Shown here: positions 7,231 through 15,278 of the stretch, one piece after another
Numbering within the stretch: position 1 is the stretch's first letter
Layout: each line of letters opens with the position of its first letter
The notes under the pieces: generated by a model
Seen by the model: the letters and a program-made list of their open reading frames with translations, nothing else
What the model was told of the DNA's origin: nothing
Database searches by the model: none
Source: Hymenobacter sp. J193
GTDB taxonomy: Bacteria > Bacteroidota > Bacteroidia > Cytophagales > Hymenobacteraceae
Assembly (NCBI RefSeq): GCF_024700075.1
Contig: NZ_JAJONE010000001.1
Span: forward strand, 806,001-870,000
Length of the DNA stretch: 64,000 nt
Direction of reading: 5' to 3'
Position numbers and translations under genes: made by a program

Positions 7231-10200
7231 TTACATCGCCTTGTACTCGTTCCAGCTCTTGATCTTGAGGTCCTTCATTTCCAGGGTGCAGAAGGCTTGG
7301 ATGAAGGCCTTGGCCAGGCGGGCATTCGTCAGCAAGCCCACGCCAAAGTCGATGGCGGTGCGGCGGATTTTGTAGTCGTTGTCCAGCTCGCCCTTCGACA
7401 GGTTCTTGGGGATATTGATAACCAGGTCGATTTTCTTCTCCTTGAGGTAGGTCAGCACGTTGGGCTCCTGGTGGTCGTCGGGCCAGAAAACGAGGGAGCT
7501 GGGCACGTTGTGTTCGGCAAAGAAACGGTGCGTGCCCTGCGTGGCGTAGATGCTGTAGCCGCTTTGCACCAGCAGCCGCGCCGATTCCAGCAGCGCTATC
7601 TTGGAGATAATGGGGCCGCTGGAAATCAGCACCGACTTCTGCGGAATCTTGTAGCCCACGCTCAGCATCGATTTCAGCAGGGCTTCCTCGGCCGTATCGC
7701 CCAGGCAGCCTACCTCGCCGGTGCTCACCATGTCCACGCGCAGGACCGGATCAGCGCCGGGCAGGCGGGTGAAAGAGAACTGCGGGGCCTTCACGCCCAC
7801 GAAGGGCAGGTCGTAGACCAGCTCGCTCGCGTCGCGCTCCACTTTCTTGCCTAGCAGCACCTGGGTGGCCTTGCGGATGAGGTTGTGGCCCGAGACTTTG
7901 GACACGAACGGGAAGGAGCGGGAAGCGCGAATATTGCACTCAATCACCCGGATTTCGCGGTTTTTCTCCAGAAACTGGATGTTGAACGGACCGCTGATTT
8001 CGTAGCGCTTGGCAATCTTCTCGGCAATGATTTTGAGCTTGCGCACCGTGCCCACGTACACGCGCTGGGGCGGGTAGTACATGGTGGCGTCGCCGGAGTG
8101 TACGCCGGCAAACTCCACGTGCTCGGAAATGGCGTAGCTCACGATTTCGCCCTTGTCGGCCACCGCGTCCAGCTCAATTTCCTTGGCTTCCTGGATAAAC
8201 TCCGACACCACCACTGGATATTCGGCACTTACCTCGGCAGCCGCTTTCAGAAACGACTCCATTTCAAACGCGTTGGAAACCACGTTCATTGCCGCCCCCG
8301 ACAACACGTAGCTCGGACGGATCAGGACGGGGTAGCCTACCTCGCCCACGAACTCAAACATGGCAGCCAGCGAAGTCAGCTCTTTCCAGCGGGGCTGGGC
8401 AATACCCAACTCGTCCATGATGCTGCTGAACTTGTGGCGGTTCTCAGCCTCATCAATGCGGGCCGGCGCCGTGCCCAAGATAGGCGCATTGGCATCAGCT
8501 AAGCGGGTAGCCAGGTTGTTCGGAATCTGGCCACCGGTGCTCAGAATCACGCCGGTAGGCTGCTCAAACTCCAGGATATCCATCACCCGCTCGAAGCTCA
8601 GCTCTTCGAAGTACAACCGGTCCGAAACGTCGTAGTCAGTGCTTACGGTTTCGGGGTTGTAGTTGATAATAATGGTTTTGTAGCCCTCTTCGGCGGCCGT
8701 CTGCACGGCATTCACGCCGCACCAGTCGAACTCCACAGAGCTACCGATGCGGTACACGCCCGAGCCCAGCACCACAATCGACTTATCGGTTTCCGGCGCG
8801 AGGTCGTTTTCGGTGCCGTGGTAGGTGCTGTAGAGGTAGTTGGTTTTCGCCGGAAATTCGGCGGCCAGCGTGTCAATCTGCTTGATGACGGGTAATACGC
8901 CCAGCGCTTTGCGGCGGGCCCGCACCAGCAGCTCGTCGGCTTTCACGTCGCCTTCGCCCAGCACCTTCACGGCAATCTGCTGGTCCGAGAAGCCAGCTTT
9001 CTTGGCTTCGCGCAGTAGGACAGTTTCTAGGGCATCCAGGCCACTGCCGCGACGCTCAGCTAGCTTCTTGCTCAGCTCGAAAATGGTCAGCAGGCGCTGC
9101 AGAAACCATAGGTCGATCTGGGTCAGGTCGTGCACCTGCCCAATGGTGTAGCCCGTCTCAAACGCCAGGTTAATAGCGAAGATGCGCTCCTCGTTCGGCT
9201 CACTCAGCAGCTTGTCAATCGTGGCGTTATCAACGGCTTCGGGCTTGTTGGCCACGAACCCGCGCTTGCCGGTATCCAGCATCCGCAGGCCTTTCTGGAT
9301 GGCTTCCTCGAAGGATTTGCCGATGGCCATGACCTCGCCCACACTCTTCATGGCCGAGCCAATCTGCCGGTTCACGCCCTCAAACTTGCCCAAGTCCCAG
9401 CGCGGCAGCTTTACTACCACGTAGTCCAGGGCCGGCTCAAAGAAGGCCGAAGTGGTCTGCGTTACGCTGTTTTTCAGTTCCGACAGCGAGTAGCCCAAAC
9501 TCAGCTTGGCTGCCACAAACGCCAGCGGGTAGCCGGTAGCTTTGGAAGCCAACGCCGAAGAGCGCGACAAGCGGGCATTCACCTCAATCACGCGGTAGTC
9601 TTCCGATACGGGGTCGAGGGCGTACTGAATGTTGCACTCGCCCACGATGCCGAGGTGGCGAATGGTTTTGATGCCGATGCTGCGCAGCTTGTGGTACTCC
9701 CGGTTGCTCAAGGTCTGCGACGGGGCCACCACGATGCTCTCCCCGGTGTGAATCCCGATGGGGTCGAAGTTCTCCATGTTGCAGACCGTGATGCAGTTAT
9801 CATACTGGTCGCGTACCACTTCATACTCCACTTCCTTCCAGCCCTTCAACGACTCCTCCACTAGAATCTGATCAGAAGTCGTGAAGGATTTCTGGGCTAG
9901 CGTCCGCAGCTCGTCCATGTTGTTGGCAAAGCCGCTGCCCAGGCCGCCCAGCGCAAACGCCGCCCGCACGATAATCGGGAAGCCGATTTTCTCGGCTGCG
10001 GCCAGCGCGTCTTCCATGGTTGTCACGGCCACGCTGCGGGCCGAAAGCACCCCAATCTGCTCGAGCTTCTCTTTGAAAATATCCCGGTCTTCGGTGTCGA
10101 TGATGCTTTGCACGGGCGTGCCGAGCACTTTCACGCCATACTTCTCAAACACCCCGCCGCGAAACAACGCCACGGCGCAGTTCAGGGCCGTCTGGCCGCC

Positions 10201-10461
10201 AAACGCCACCAGAATACCATCGGGCTGCTCCTTCTTGATAACTTCCTCCACGAAGAAGGGTGTCACGGGTAGGAAGTACACGTCGTCGGCCATGTTTTCC
10301 GACGTCTGCACGGTGGCAATGTTGGGGTTGATGAGGATGGTGCGGATGCCTTCCTCTTTCAGCGCCTTGAGGGCCTGAGAACCGGAGTAATCGAACTCAC
10401 CGGCCTCCCCAATCTTGAGCGCGCCGGAACCGAGGATGAGAACTTTGTTGGGTTTGTTCAT
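7231..10461 (-). CDS. carB: Carbamoyl-phosphate synthase large subunit
   Basis: A full-length 1076-residue CarB. The synthetase uses ammonia from the CarA glutaminase, bicarbonate and two ATP to make carbamoyl phosphate for arginine and pyrimidine synthesis. Two homologous halves are visible, each opening with a nucleotide-fold segment (VLILGSGALKIGEAGEFDYS and IVVLGSGVYRIGSSVEFDWC) and each holding an ATP-grasp domain. The last 130 residues form the MGS-like allosteric domain. The first ATP-grasp has the FIIVRAAFALGG-type strand (FPIIVRAAFALGGLGSG) and the second has YPVLIRPSYVLSG. The gene is 770 bp downstream of carA instead of directly adjacent, because an Imm50-like gene is inserted between them. 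Confidence 0.97.
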   Translation of the reverse strand: MNKPNKVLILGSGALKIGEAGEFDYSGSQALKALKEEGIRTILINPNIATVQTSENMADDVYFLPVTPFFVEEVIKKEQPDGILVAFGGQTALNCAVALFRGGVFEKYGVKVLGTPVQSIIDTEDRDIFKEKLEQIGVLSARSVAVTTMEDALAAAEKIGFPIIVRAAFALGGLGSGFANNMDELRTLAQKSFTTSDQILVEESLKGWKEVEYEVVRDQYDNCITVCNMENFDPIGIHTGESIVVAPSQTLSNREYHKLRSIGIKTIRHLGIVGECNIQYALDPVSEDYRVIEVNARLSRSSALASKATGYPLAFVAAKLSLGYSLSELKNSVTQTTSAFFEPALDYVVVKLPRWDLGKFEGVNRQIGSAMKSVGEVMAIGKSFEEAIQKGLRMLDTGKRGFVANKPEAVDNATIDKLLSEPNEERIFAINLAFETGYTIGQVHDLTQIDLWFLQRLLTIFELSKKLAERRGSGLDALETVLLREAKKAGFSDQQIAVKVLGEGDVKADELLVRARRKALGVLPVIKQIDTLAAEFPAKTNYLYSTYHGTENDLAPETDKSIVVLGSGVYRIGSSVEFDWCGVNAVQTAAEEGYKTIIINYNPETVSTDYDVSDRLYFEELSFERVMDILEFEQPTGVILSTGGQIPNNLATRLADANAPILGTAPARIDEAENRHKFSSIMDELGIAQPRWKELTSLAAMFEFVGEVGYPVLIRPSYVLSGAAMNVVSNAFEMESFLKAAAEVSAEYPVVVSEFIQEAKEIELDAVADKGEIVSYAISEHVEFAGVHSGDATMYYPPQRVYVGTVRKLKIIAEKIAKRYEISGPFNIQFLEKNREIRVIECNIRASRSFPFVSKVSGHNLIRKATQVLLGKKVERDASELVYDLPFVGVKAPQFSFTRLPGADPVLRVDMVSTGEVGCLGDTAEEALLKSMLSVGYKIPQKSVLISSGPIISKIALLESARLLVQSGYSIYATQGTHRFFAEHNVPSSLVFWPDDHQEPNVLTYLKEKKIDLVINIPKNLSKGELDNDYKIRRTAIDFGVGLLTNARLAKAFIQAFCTLEMKDLKIKSWNEYKAM

Positions 10462-10505
10462 TCTAAGGGTTGGGTAACAGACCGTTGGTTGAAACAGTCA
10501 TGTTA

Positions 10506-10543
10506 AAAAAGAACGTCATGCAGAGCGCAGCGAAGCATCTTGC
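10506..10543. repeat. REP-like element family A, left half of a split copy
   Basis: AAAAGAACGTCATGCAGAGC begins a half palindrome ending GAAGCATCTTGC. Its complementary half lies at 11374-11406 on the other side of the Imm50-like gene. The outer 15 bases (AAAAGAACGTCATGC) match perfectly between the halves. Confidence 0.8.
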
Positions 10544-10560
10544 CAATTTCGTTGAGAATG

Positions 10561-11343
10561 CTAATTGCGTTTTTGACCGTAAGACATCACGCCAATCTTG
10601 TTGAATTTCATTGCCTTTGTGAACAACGTATTGCACAGTTTCACGTCTGTCGTTTTCAAGAGAGTACTTACCTTTTTCAGCGCTTCCTCCAAGGTTGATA
10701 GGTGAGAATCGTGACGACCAATCACCACATACACTTCTGGTTCGTCAAATAGCGAGTGAGCGTATTTAGCTACTTTATCAGCTTGGTATTCATTCGCCTG
10801 CTCGTGGTCTAAGCCGATATAAATCATTTCTGACCAGTCGAAATTCCGTAGCCGATGCTCGCTCGAAATGAATATATTCTTTGCATCCATTGGTTCGTTC
10901 AGGTCTGTTTCTTCGAGTGACTCGTCTGGAATTGGAACAGTTGGCGTTAAGCTAATTACCAGCACTTCTTCAGCAGCTATAACAGCTTCCAAGCCAACAC
11001 TAGCATTGAATATGCATCTGATATTACTGCCAGCTTCTTCGAATTCTAAGCCAAAAAGGATATTTTGAAAACTGAAATAATTGAAGTCAATTTCTTCTAT
11101 TCCAATAAATTGAAGCTCTAAGTTACAGTGCTTTATTAGTTTATAATAACCCCTTTCATCAACTTCGCTTGTCATCTCGAAAGCGGCAAATACAAAGGTG
11201 ACTGAGTAGCGCCCAGTTGGATGAGTTTCAAAAGTTGTCTTAGTGACTTCAGCGTCGTGAAAGCTCGGCCAATATCCAAAATGCTGAAGAACAACTTCAG
11301 AATTGATTATTCGGCTAATTACTGAGTTTTCACTATCGGCCAT
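10561..11343 (-). CDS. Imm50-like immunity-family protein inserted between carA and carB
   Basis: A 260-residue protein. Residues 15-110 carry the pattern FGYWPSFHDAEVTKTTFE, later FEMTSE, and QNILFGLEF, which I recognise as typical of the immunity protein 50 family (polymorphic toxin immunity). The C-terminal half (from about 150) is unassigned and is rich in charged residues. The gene is clearly more AT rich than carA and carB, with no toxin gene beside it, so it is an orphan immunity-like gene or a relict. Inverted halves of a family A repeat sit 17 bp beyond its stop and 30 bp before its start. Function beyond family resemblance is not established. Confidence 0.7.
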   Translation of the reverse strand: MADSENSVISRIINSEVVLQHFGYWPSFHDAEVTKTTFETHPTGRYSVTFVFAAFEMTSEVDERGYYKLIKHCNLELQFIGIEEIDFNYFSFQNILFGLEFEEAGSNIRCIFNASVGLEAVIAAEEVLVISLTPTVPIPDESLEETDLNEPMDAKNIFISSEHRLRNFDWSEMIYIGLDHEQANEYQADKVAKYAHSLFDEPEVYVVIGRHDSHLSTLEEALKKVSTLLKTTDVKLCNTLFTKAMKFNKIGVMSYGQKRN

Positions 11344-11373
11344 TTGTGCTGGTCATTTATGCAGGCGAAGCGA

Positions 11374-11406
11374 GCAAGATGCTACGCTCCGCATGACGTT
11401 CTTTTC
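11374..11406. repeat. REP-like element family A, right half of a split copy
   Basis: Begins GCAAGATGCTACGCTCCGCA and ends TGACGTTCTTTT. It is the inverse complement of 10506-10543 apart from two mismatches and a 5-bp gap, lying 834 bp away. It matches the right end of the intact copy at 7108-7192. Confidence 0.8.
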
Positions 11407-11423
11407 TGTTCGTTCTGCTTGTT

Positions 11424-12503
11424 CTACTTTCCTTCCTTATACTCCGCCACGGCTTTCAAAAAGTCGTCGAACAGATACTCGGTATCCTCGGGGCCACCGG
11501 CGGCTTCGGGGTGAAACTGAGTGGAGAAGAACGGCTTGGTCTTGTGCTTGATGCCTTCGCAGGTGCCGTCGTTCAGGTTCTCGAACAGCATGGTCCACTC
11601 GGCGGGCAGCGTGGCGGTGTCAACGGCGAAGCCGTGGTTCTGGCTGGTGATGTAGCTGCGCTGGGTGCCCGTAAGCTTCACCGGCTGGTTGTGGCTGCGG
11701 TGGCCGTACTTGAGCTTAAATGTGTCGCCGCCTGCCGCCAGGCCCATGAGCTGGGAGCCCAGGCAGATGCCGAAAATGGGCTTGTCCTGGCCCAGCGCGG
11801 TTTGCAGGTGCTGGATAGTAGCGCTACACATCTTCGGGTCGCCGGGGCCATTGCTGAGGAACAGGCCGTCGTAGTCGAGCTGGGTGAAGTCGTAGTCCCA
11901 GGGCACGCGAATCAGCTCCACGTCGCGCTCCAGAAAGCAGCGGATGATGTTGGTCTTGGTGCCGCAGTCGACGAGCACGATTTTGTGCTGGCCGTGGCCG
12001 TAGCGTTTCACCTCGGCGGGACTCACCTGGGCCACCAGGTTTTCCAGGTTAGGGTCGTGCAGGGGCACGTCTTCCTCGGCCATTATTTTGCCCAGCATGG
12101 CGCCCTTCTCCCGCAGAATTTTGGTGAGCATGCGGGTGTCCACCCCAAAGATGCCGGGGATGTTGTACTCCTTGAGCCAGTCGCCGAGGCTCTTGGCGGC
12201 GTTCCAGTGGCTGTGCTCCTCGGAGTAGTAGTTCACCACAAGGCCGGCAATGTGAATCTTGTCCGACTCGAAAATCCTGGAAATCGACTCGTACAATTCC
12301 TCGCCGGGCACGCCGTAATTGCCTACCATGGGGTAAGTCAGCACCAAAATCTGGCCGGCAAAGGACGGGTCCGTCAGGTTTTCGGGGTAGCCCGTCATGG
12401 CCGTGCTAAATACTACCTCGCCTGCGGAGGAGGTAAATGCACCGAAAGAAGTACCCTCGATTTCGGTGCCGTCTTCGAGGATGAGTTTTACTGTTTGGGA
12501 CAT
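11424..12503 (-). CDS. carA: Carbamoyl-phosphate synthase small (glutaminase) subunit
   Basis: A 359-residue class I glutamine amidotransferase that hydrolyses glutamine and passes ammonia to CarB. The catalytic triad is visible: Cys247 in FGICLGSQ, His331 and Glu333 in FHPE. The N-terminal dimerisation domain holds the conserved TAMTGYPENLTDPSFAGQ region. The glycine-rich SNGPGDP loop is at 217-223. Its downstream partner carB is separated by an inserted Imm50-like gene, which may be co-transcribed. Upstream is a 105-bp inverted repeat and then the purK stop codon. Confidence 0.97.
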   Translation of the reverse strand: MSQTVKLILEDGTEIEGTSFGAFTSSAGEVVFSTAMTGYPENLTDPSFAGQILVLTYPMVGNYGVPGEELYESISRIFESDKIHIAGLVVNYYSEEHSHWNAAKSLGDWLKEYNIPGIFGVDTRMLTKILREKGAMLGKIMAEEDVPLHDPNLENLVAQVSPAEVKRYGHGQHKIVLVDCGTKTNIIRCFLERDVELIRVPWDYDFTQLDYDGLFLSNGPGDPKMCSATIQHLQTALGQDKPIFGICLGSQLMGLAAGGDTFKLKYGHRSHNQPVKLTGTQRSYITSQNHGFAVDTATLPAEWTMLFENLNDGTCEGIKHKTKPFFSTQFHPEAAGGPEDTEYLFDDFLKAVAEYKEGK

Positions 12504-12517
12504 CTATCGTTCTGATT

Positions 12518-12623
12518 GTAGAGCCGCAGTAGTTTGCGTCTCAATCGTTGCTGACGTTATTTTTTACCGGGGCTTTCTGGTGCCCGCTGTTCCATGACGA
12601 GACGCAAACTAGTGCGGCTCTAC
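12518..12623. repeat. Inverted repeat, family B (GTAGAGCCGCA...)
   Basis: The 25-bp arms at 12518-12542 and 12599-12623 (GTAGAGCCGCAGTAGTTTGC... against its complement) differ at one position, with a 56-bp loop. It lies between purK and carA and shares no sequence with family A. Confidence 0.85.
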
Positions 12624-12781
12624 ATCGTGTTAGACTGTGTCTAAAAACGCTAAAACGCTCATGTGCTGGCTGGTGGCTACTTATTGAAGCATACTGCTCT
12701 TTTTTAGCTTCTTTGTTTTTCGAATAGGTTCCACAAGTGGCACCAGCGAGGTCTGGCTTTGGGCAATGGCAGGCATGGCTT

Positions 12782-14032
12782 CTAAATGGCATCCAGCCCC
12801 GGCAAGCCGAGCAGCGCCGCCACCCGGCGCGCCACGGTTTTGACGCTGGCCACATCCGGACCGGTGATGTTCAGGTGGCCCATTTTGCGACCGGCGCGCG
12901 CTTCCGCCTTGCCATACAGGTGCAGGTGCGTGCCCGGTAGGCTTAACACGGCGGGCCAGTTCGGTTCCCGCCGCTCGCCGCTGGCGTCAAGCCATACATC
13001 CCCCAGCAGGTTGAGCATGATGGCCGGGGAATGCTGGCGCGGCTGTAGCAAGGGTAAGCCTGCCATGGCGTGGACCTGCAGGTCGAACTGCGACGCGTTG
13101 CAGGCGTCCAGGGTATAGTGGCCGCTGTTGTGCGGGCGCGGGGCCATTTCATTCACCACTAGGCCGCCGTGCTCGCTGCCGTCGGCCACCACAAAAAACT
13201 CCACGCACAACACCCCCACGTAGCCGATGTGCCCGGCAATGGAAACGGCCGCGGCGCGGGCCTGCTCGGCCAGGGCGGGCGGCAACGCCCCTTCATAGGC
13301 GTGCGTTACGGCCAGAATGCCGGCCACGTGCACGTTGCGCTGCGGTGCGAAGCTCACCACCTGTCCATCCCAGCCGCGCGCCACCAGCACTGAGCACTCG
13401 GCCGTGAGCGGCAGCATTTTTTCCAGCACGCAGGCTACGCCCCCCAGCTCCGCCCAAGCGGCGGTCAGTTCCGCGGCCGTCCGGACGCGAATCTGCCCCT
13501 TGCCGTCGTAGCCCAGGCGCGCCGTTTTCAGGATGCCGGGCAACAGGTCTGACCGCCCGGCCGCCACGGCCCGCAGCTCGTCGGGTGTGGTAATTACCGC
13601 GTAGGGCGCGCACATCACCCCCGACACGGCCGCGCAGGCCGTAAAGTGGGCTTTTTCCTCGATGCGGTCCTGGGCAATGCCCACCGCAGCCGCGGTCGGG
13701 GCCACGGGTCGGGCCTGGGCCAGCGTGTGCAACACCTCGGCGGGCACGTTTTCAAACTCGGTAGTGATGGCCTGGCACAAGTCTGCTAGTTGCGCCAACC
13801 CAGCCGGGTCATTGTAGTCGGTCCGGATGTGGTGGTGGCTCACCAGCCCGGCCGGGCTTTGCGGGTCGGGCTCCAGCACGGCGGTGCGGTAACCCAGGCG
13901 CTGAGCGGCGTGCACAAACATGCGGCCCAACTGGCCGCCGCCCAACACCCCCAGCGTGGCCGGCCGGCCCGCGGCATCCGCCTGGTCCGGGAAGACCGGA
14001 AGCCTGATTACAGCGTGCGTGTGGTCGCTCAT
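12782..14032 (-). CDS. purK: N5-carboxyaminoimidazole ribonucleotide synthase
   Basis: A 416-residue ATP-grasp enzyme that converts AIR, bicarbonate and ATP to N5-CAIR in purine synthesis. It begins, after about 25 residues, with the pre-ATP-grasp motif [11 protein letters not shown]. It continues with ITTEFENVP, the ATP-grasp strand [18 protein letters not shown], and [15 protein letters not shown], which are hallmark PurK segments. The ATG overlaps the purE stop by 4 bp (ATGA-type overlap), so the pair is translationally coupled. The first 25 residues are an extension relative to short PurK proteins, and an internal start is possible. Confidence 0.95.
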   Translation of the reverse strand: MSDHTHAVIRLPVFPDQADAAGRPATLGVLGGGQLGRMFVHAAQRLGYRTAVLEPDPQSPAGLVSHHHIRTDYNDPAGLAQLADLCQAITTEFENVPAEVLHTLAQARPVAPTAAAVGIAQDRIEEKAHFTACAAVSGVMCAPYAVITTPDELRAVAAGRSDLLPGILKTARLGYDGKGQIRVRTAAELTAAWAELGGVACVLEKMLPLTAECSVLVARGWDGQVVSFAPQRNVHVAGILAVTHAYEGALPPALAEQARAAAVSIAGHIGYVGVLCVEFFVVADGSEHGGLVVNEMAPRPHNSGHYTLDACNASQFDLQVHAMAGLPLLQPRQHSPAIMLNLLGDVWLDASGERREPNWPAVLSLPGTHLHLYGKAEARAGRKMGHLNITGPDVASVKTVARRVAALLGLPGLDAI

Positions 14033-14550
14033 ACTGGCAGCGTCATGGCCCGGGCCGCTTCGGTTTGTTCGGCCCGGAAGGTGTGCAGTTGGGCAGCCAG
14101 GCGGGCATCGTGAAGGGCCAGCATGCTTATGGCAAACAGCGCCGCGTTGGCCGCCCCCGCGTCGCCGATGGCAAATGTGGCCACGGGCACCCCTTTGGGC
14201 ATCTGCACGATGCTGTGCAGCGAATCAACCCCCTGCAGATGGCGGCTGGCCACGGGCACGCCCAGCACGGGCACCGTGGTTTTGGCCGCCAGCATCCCCG
14301 GCAAGTGAGCAGCGCCACCCGCACCGGCAATGATGACCTGCAAGCCCCGCGGACCAGCCTGTTCGGCGTAGGCAAACAAGTCATCGGGCATGCGGTGGGC
14401 CGATACTACGCGGGCCTCGTGGGGTACGTCAAACTGCGTGAGCAGCTGCACGGCGTGCTTCATGGTTTCCCAGTCGCTGCTGGAACCCATGACGACGCCA
14501 ACCAGGGGCTTGTCGGGAGCGGAGGTATCAGAGGGGGGCAGGGTACTCAT
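14029..14550 (-). CDS. purE: N5-CAIR mutase, class I (PurE paralogue 1)
   Basis: A 173-residue class I PurE. It isomerises N5-CAIR made by PurK to CAIR. Motifs are [15 protein letters not shown] near the N-terminus, [11 protein letters not shown] with the substrate-binding His, [14 protein letters not shown] and the C-terminal [14 protein letters not shown]. These are close to the Escherichia coli type. The ATG at 14550 is chosen; a longer frame to 14619 would start inside a perfect palindrome at 14598-14619 that looks like an operator. It is coupled to purK. A second purE exists at 57327. Confidence 0.95.
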   Translation of the reverse strand: MSTLPPSDTSAPDKPLVGVVMGSSSDWETMKHAVQLLTQFDVPHEARVVSAHRMPDDLFAYAEQAGPRGLQVIIAGAGGAAHLPGMLAAKTTVPVLGVPVASRHLQGVDSLHSIVQMPKGVPVATFAIGDAGAANAALFAISMLALHDARLAAQLHTFRAEQTEAARAMTLPV

Positions 14551-14597
14551 GTATAAATCTTGGCAGGGAACAGGGTATTCCCAGGTGGTCAAAAGAT

Positions 14598-14619
14598 GTG
14601 GTTTCAGGCCTGAAACCAC
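14598..14619. promoter_or_regulatory. Perfect 22-bp palindrome upstream of purE
   Basis: GTGGTTTCAGG followed directly by its exact complement, centred 59 bp before the purE start. Its lack of a loop and of a T-run suggests a protein-binding site, for example for a purine-responsive regulator, more than a terminator (inference). Confidence 0.5.
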
Positions 14620-14643
14620 GTTTGGACAGCATAGTCATTTGGG

Positions 14644-14736
14644 TCGTTATGCTGAGCTTGTCCAGGTATTTCGTGCTGCTTGTGCTGCTTCATTTGGGTT
14701 CTGGCACCGAAGCGGAAGAGATGCTTCGGCAAGCGG
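14644..14736. repeat. Degenerate family A repeat
   Basis: Contains GTTATGCTGAGCTTGTCC on the left and GAGATGCTTCGGCAAGCGGA on the right, the two halves of the family A palindrome, with decayed ends and an unrelated middle. It fills most of the space between purE and the small transcript. Confidence 0.55.
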
Positions 14737-14811
14737 ACGCCAGATAAAGCACGGCGAGGCAGGGACGCAACGGGCCAGGACAGTGGATTAGCCGACGGGC
14801 GCAGTAAGCAT

Positions 14812-14839
14812 AAAAAAACCGTTTCGAAATCCGAAACGG
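14812..14839 (-). terminator. Rho-independent terminator, leftward
   Basis: CCGTTTCG / CGAAACGG stem with a five-base loop, followed on the minus strand by seven T. It ends the short transcript that begins near 14984. Confidence 0.85.
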
Positions 14840-14984
14840 TGGCGGGGAAATACCCAGGAAAAACAACGAAAACGCCAGAGGCAAAATCAGGAAAACCGAT
14901 GGTCTTGAAGACCTTGCGGCCCACTCGCGGTTCCTCGTCGAGCAAGGTTCCGCGCTTCATCAACAAGTTGTTTGCTTGAAGCAT
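14812..14984 (-). ncRNA. Short transcription unit of about 170 nt (small RNA or short peptide mRNA)
   Basis: A strong -7 box at 14989-14996 and a terminator at 14812-14839 bracket about 170 nt on the minus strand. An ATG lies exactly at the expected transcription start (14984) and opens a peptide, MLQANNLLMKRGTLLDEEP then RVGRKVFKTIG. Its codons look typical of this genome for about 30 residues. After that the composition becomes AT rich and the frame runs through the terminator without a stop. One extra T in TTTT after ATCGG would give a stop at once (32 residues). It could be a small regulatory RNA, a leaderless short gene, or one with a base error. I cannot assign a family. Confidence 0.45.
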
Positions 14985-14988
14985 GCTG

Positions 14989-14996
14989 CAAAGCTA
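14989..14996 (-). promoter_or_regulatory. -7 box TAGCTTTG for the small transcript
   Basis: TAGCTTTG on the minus strand, with a TTG 18 bp further upstream, is a full match to the Bacteroidota promoter. Only 4 nt separate it from the ATG at 14984, as also seen for fabG, the pseudouridine synthase and the first TPR gene. From 14997 to 15278 I see no gene. Confidence 0.65.
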
Positions 14997-15278
14997 CGGT
15001 ATTGTTACGTTCGGCAACATACCGGCGAGGCTATTTTTTTCGCCCCGCTTTGCTCAACTTGTCCTGCTATCCTGTCTGGCTAAATGCGGTGCTTTTTCTG
15101 CGGTATTCCCCACCGGTGTTTCGGCAATCCGGCGACCGGGCCAATCGGCGCGGCTGCTCCGGGTTATTCCACCTGACAGGACGCTTTTTGTCGTATGCTT
15201 ACCCCCTGGCTCCCTTCTGCTGCCAAATGGGAACTGGCTGCTGGTGTTTAGGTCGGAAAGTCAGGCATCCTACGGTAG

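Noticed and set aside
14680..14979. 99-codon plus-strand frame with Lys/Ser-rich end (KVPRFINKLFA)
   Set aside because: The promoter and terminator are both on the minus strand here. The plus frame has no -7 box or conserved motif, though it cannot be fully excluded.
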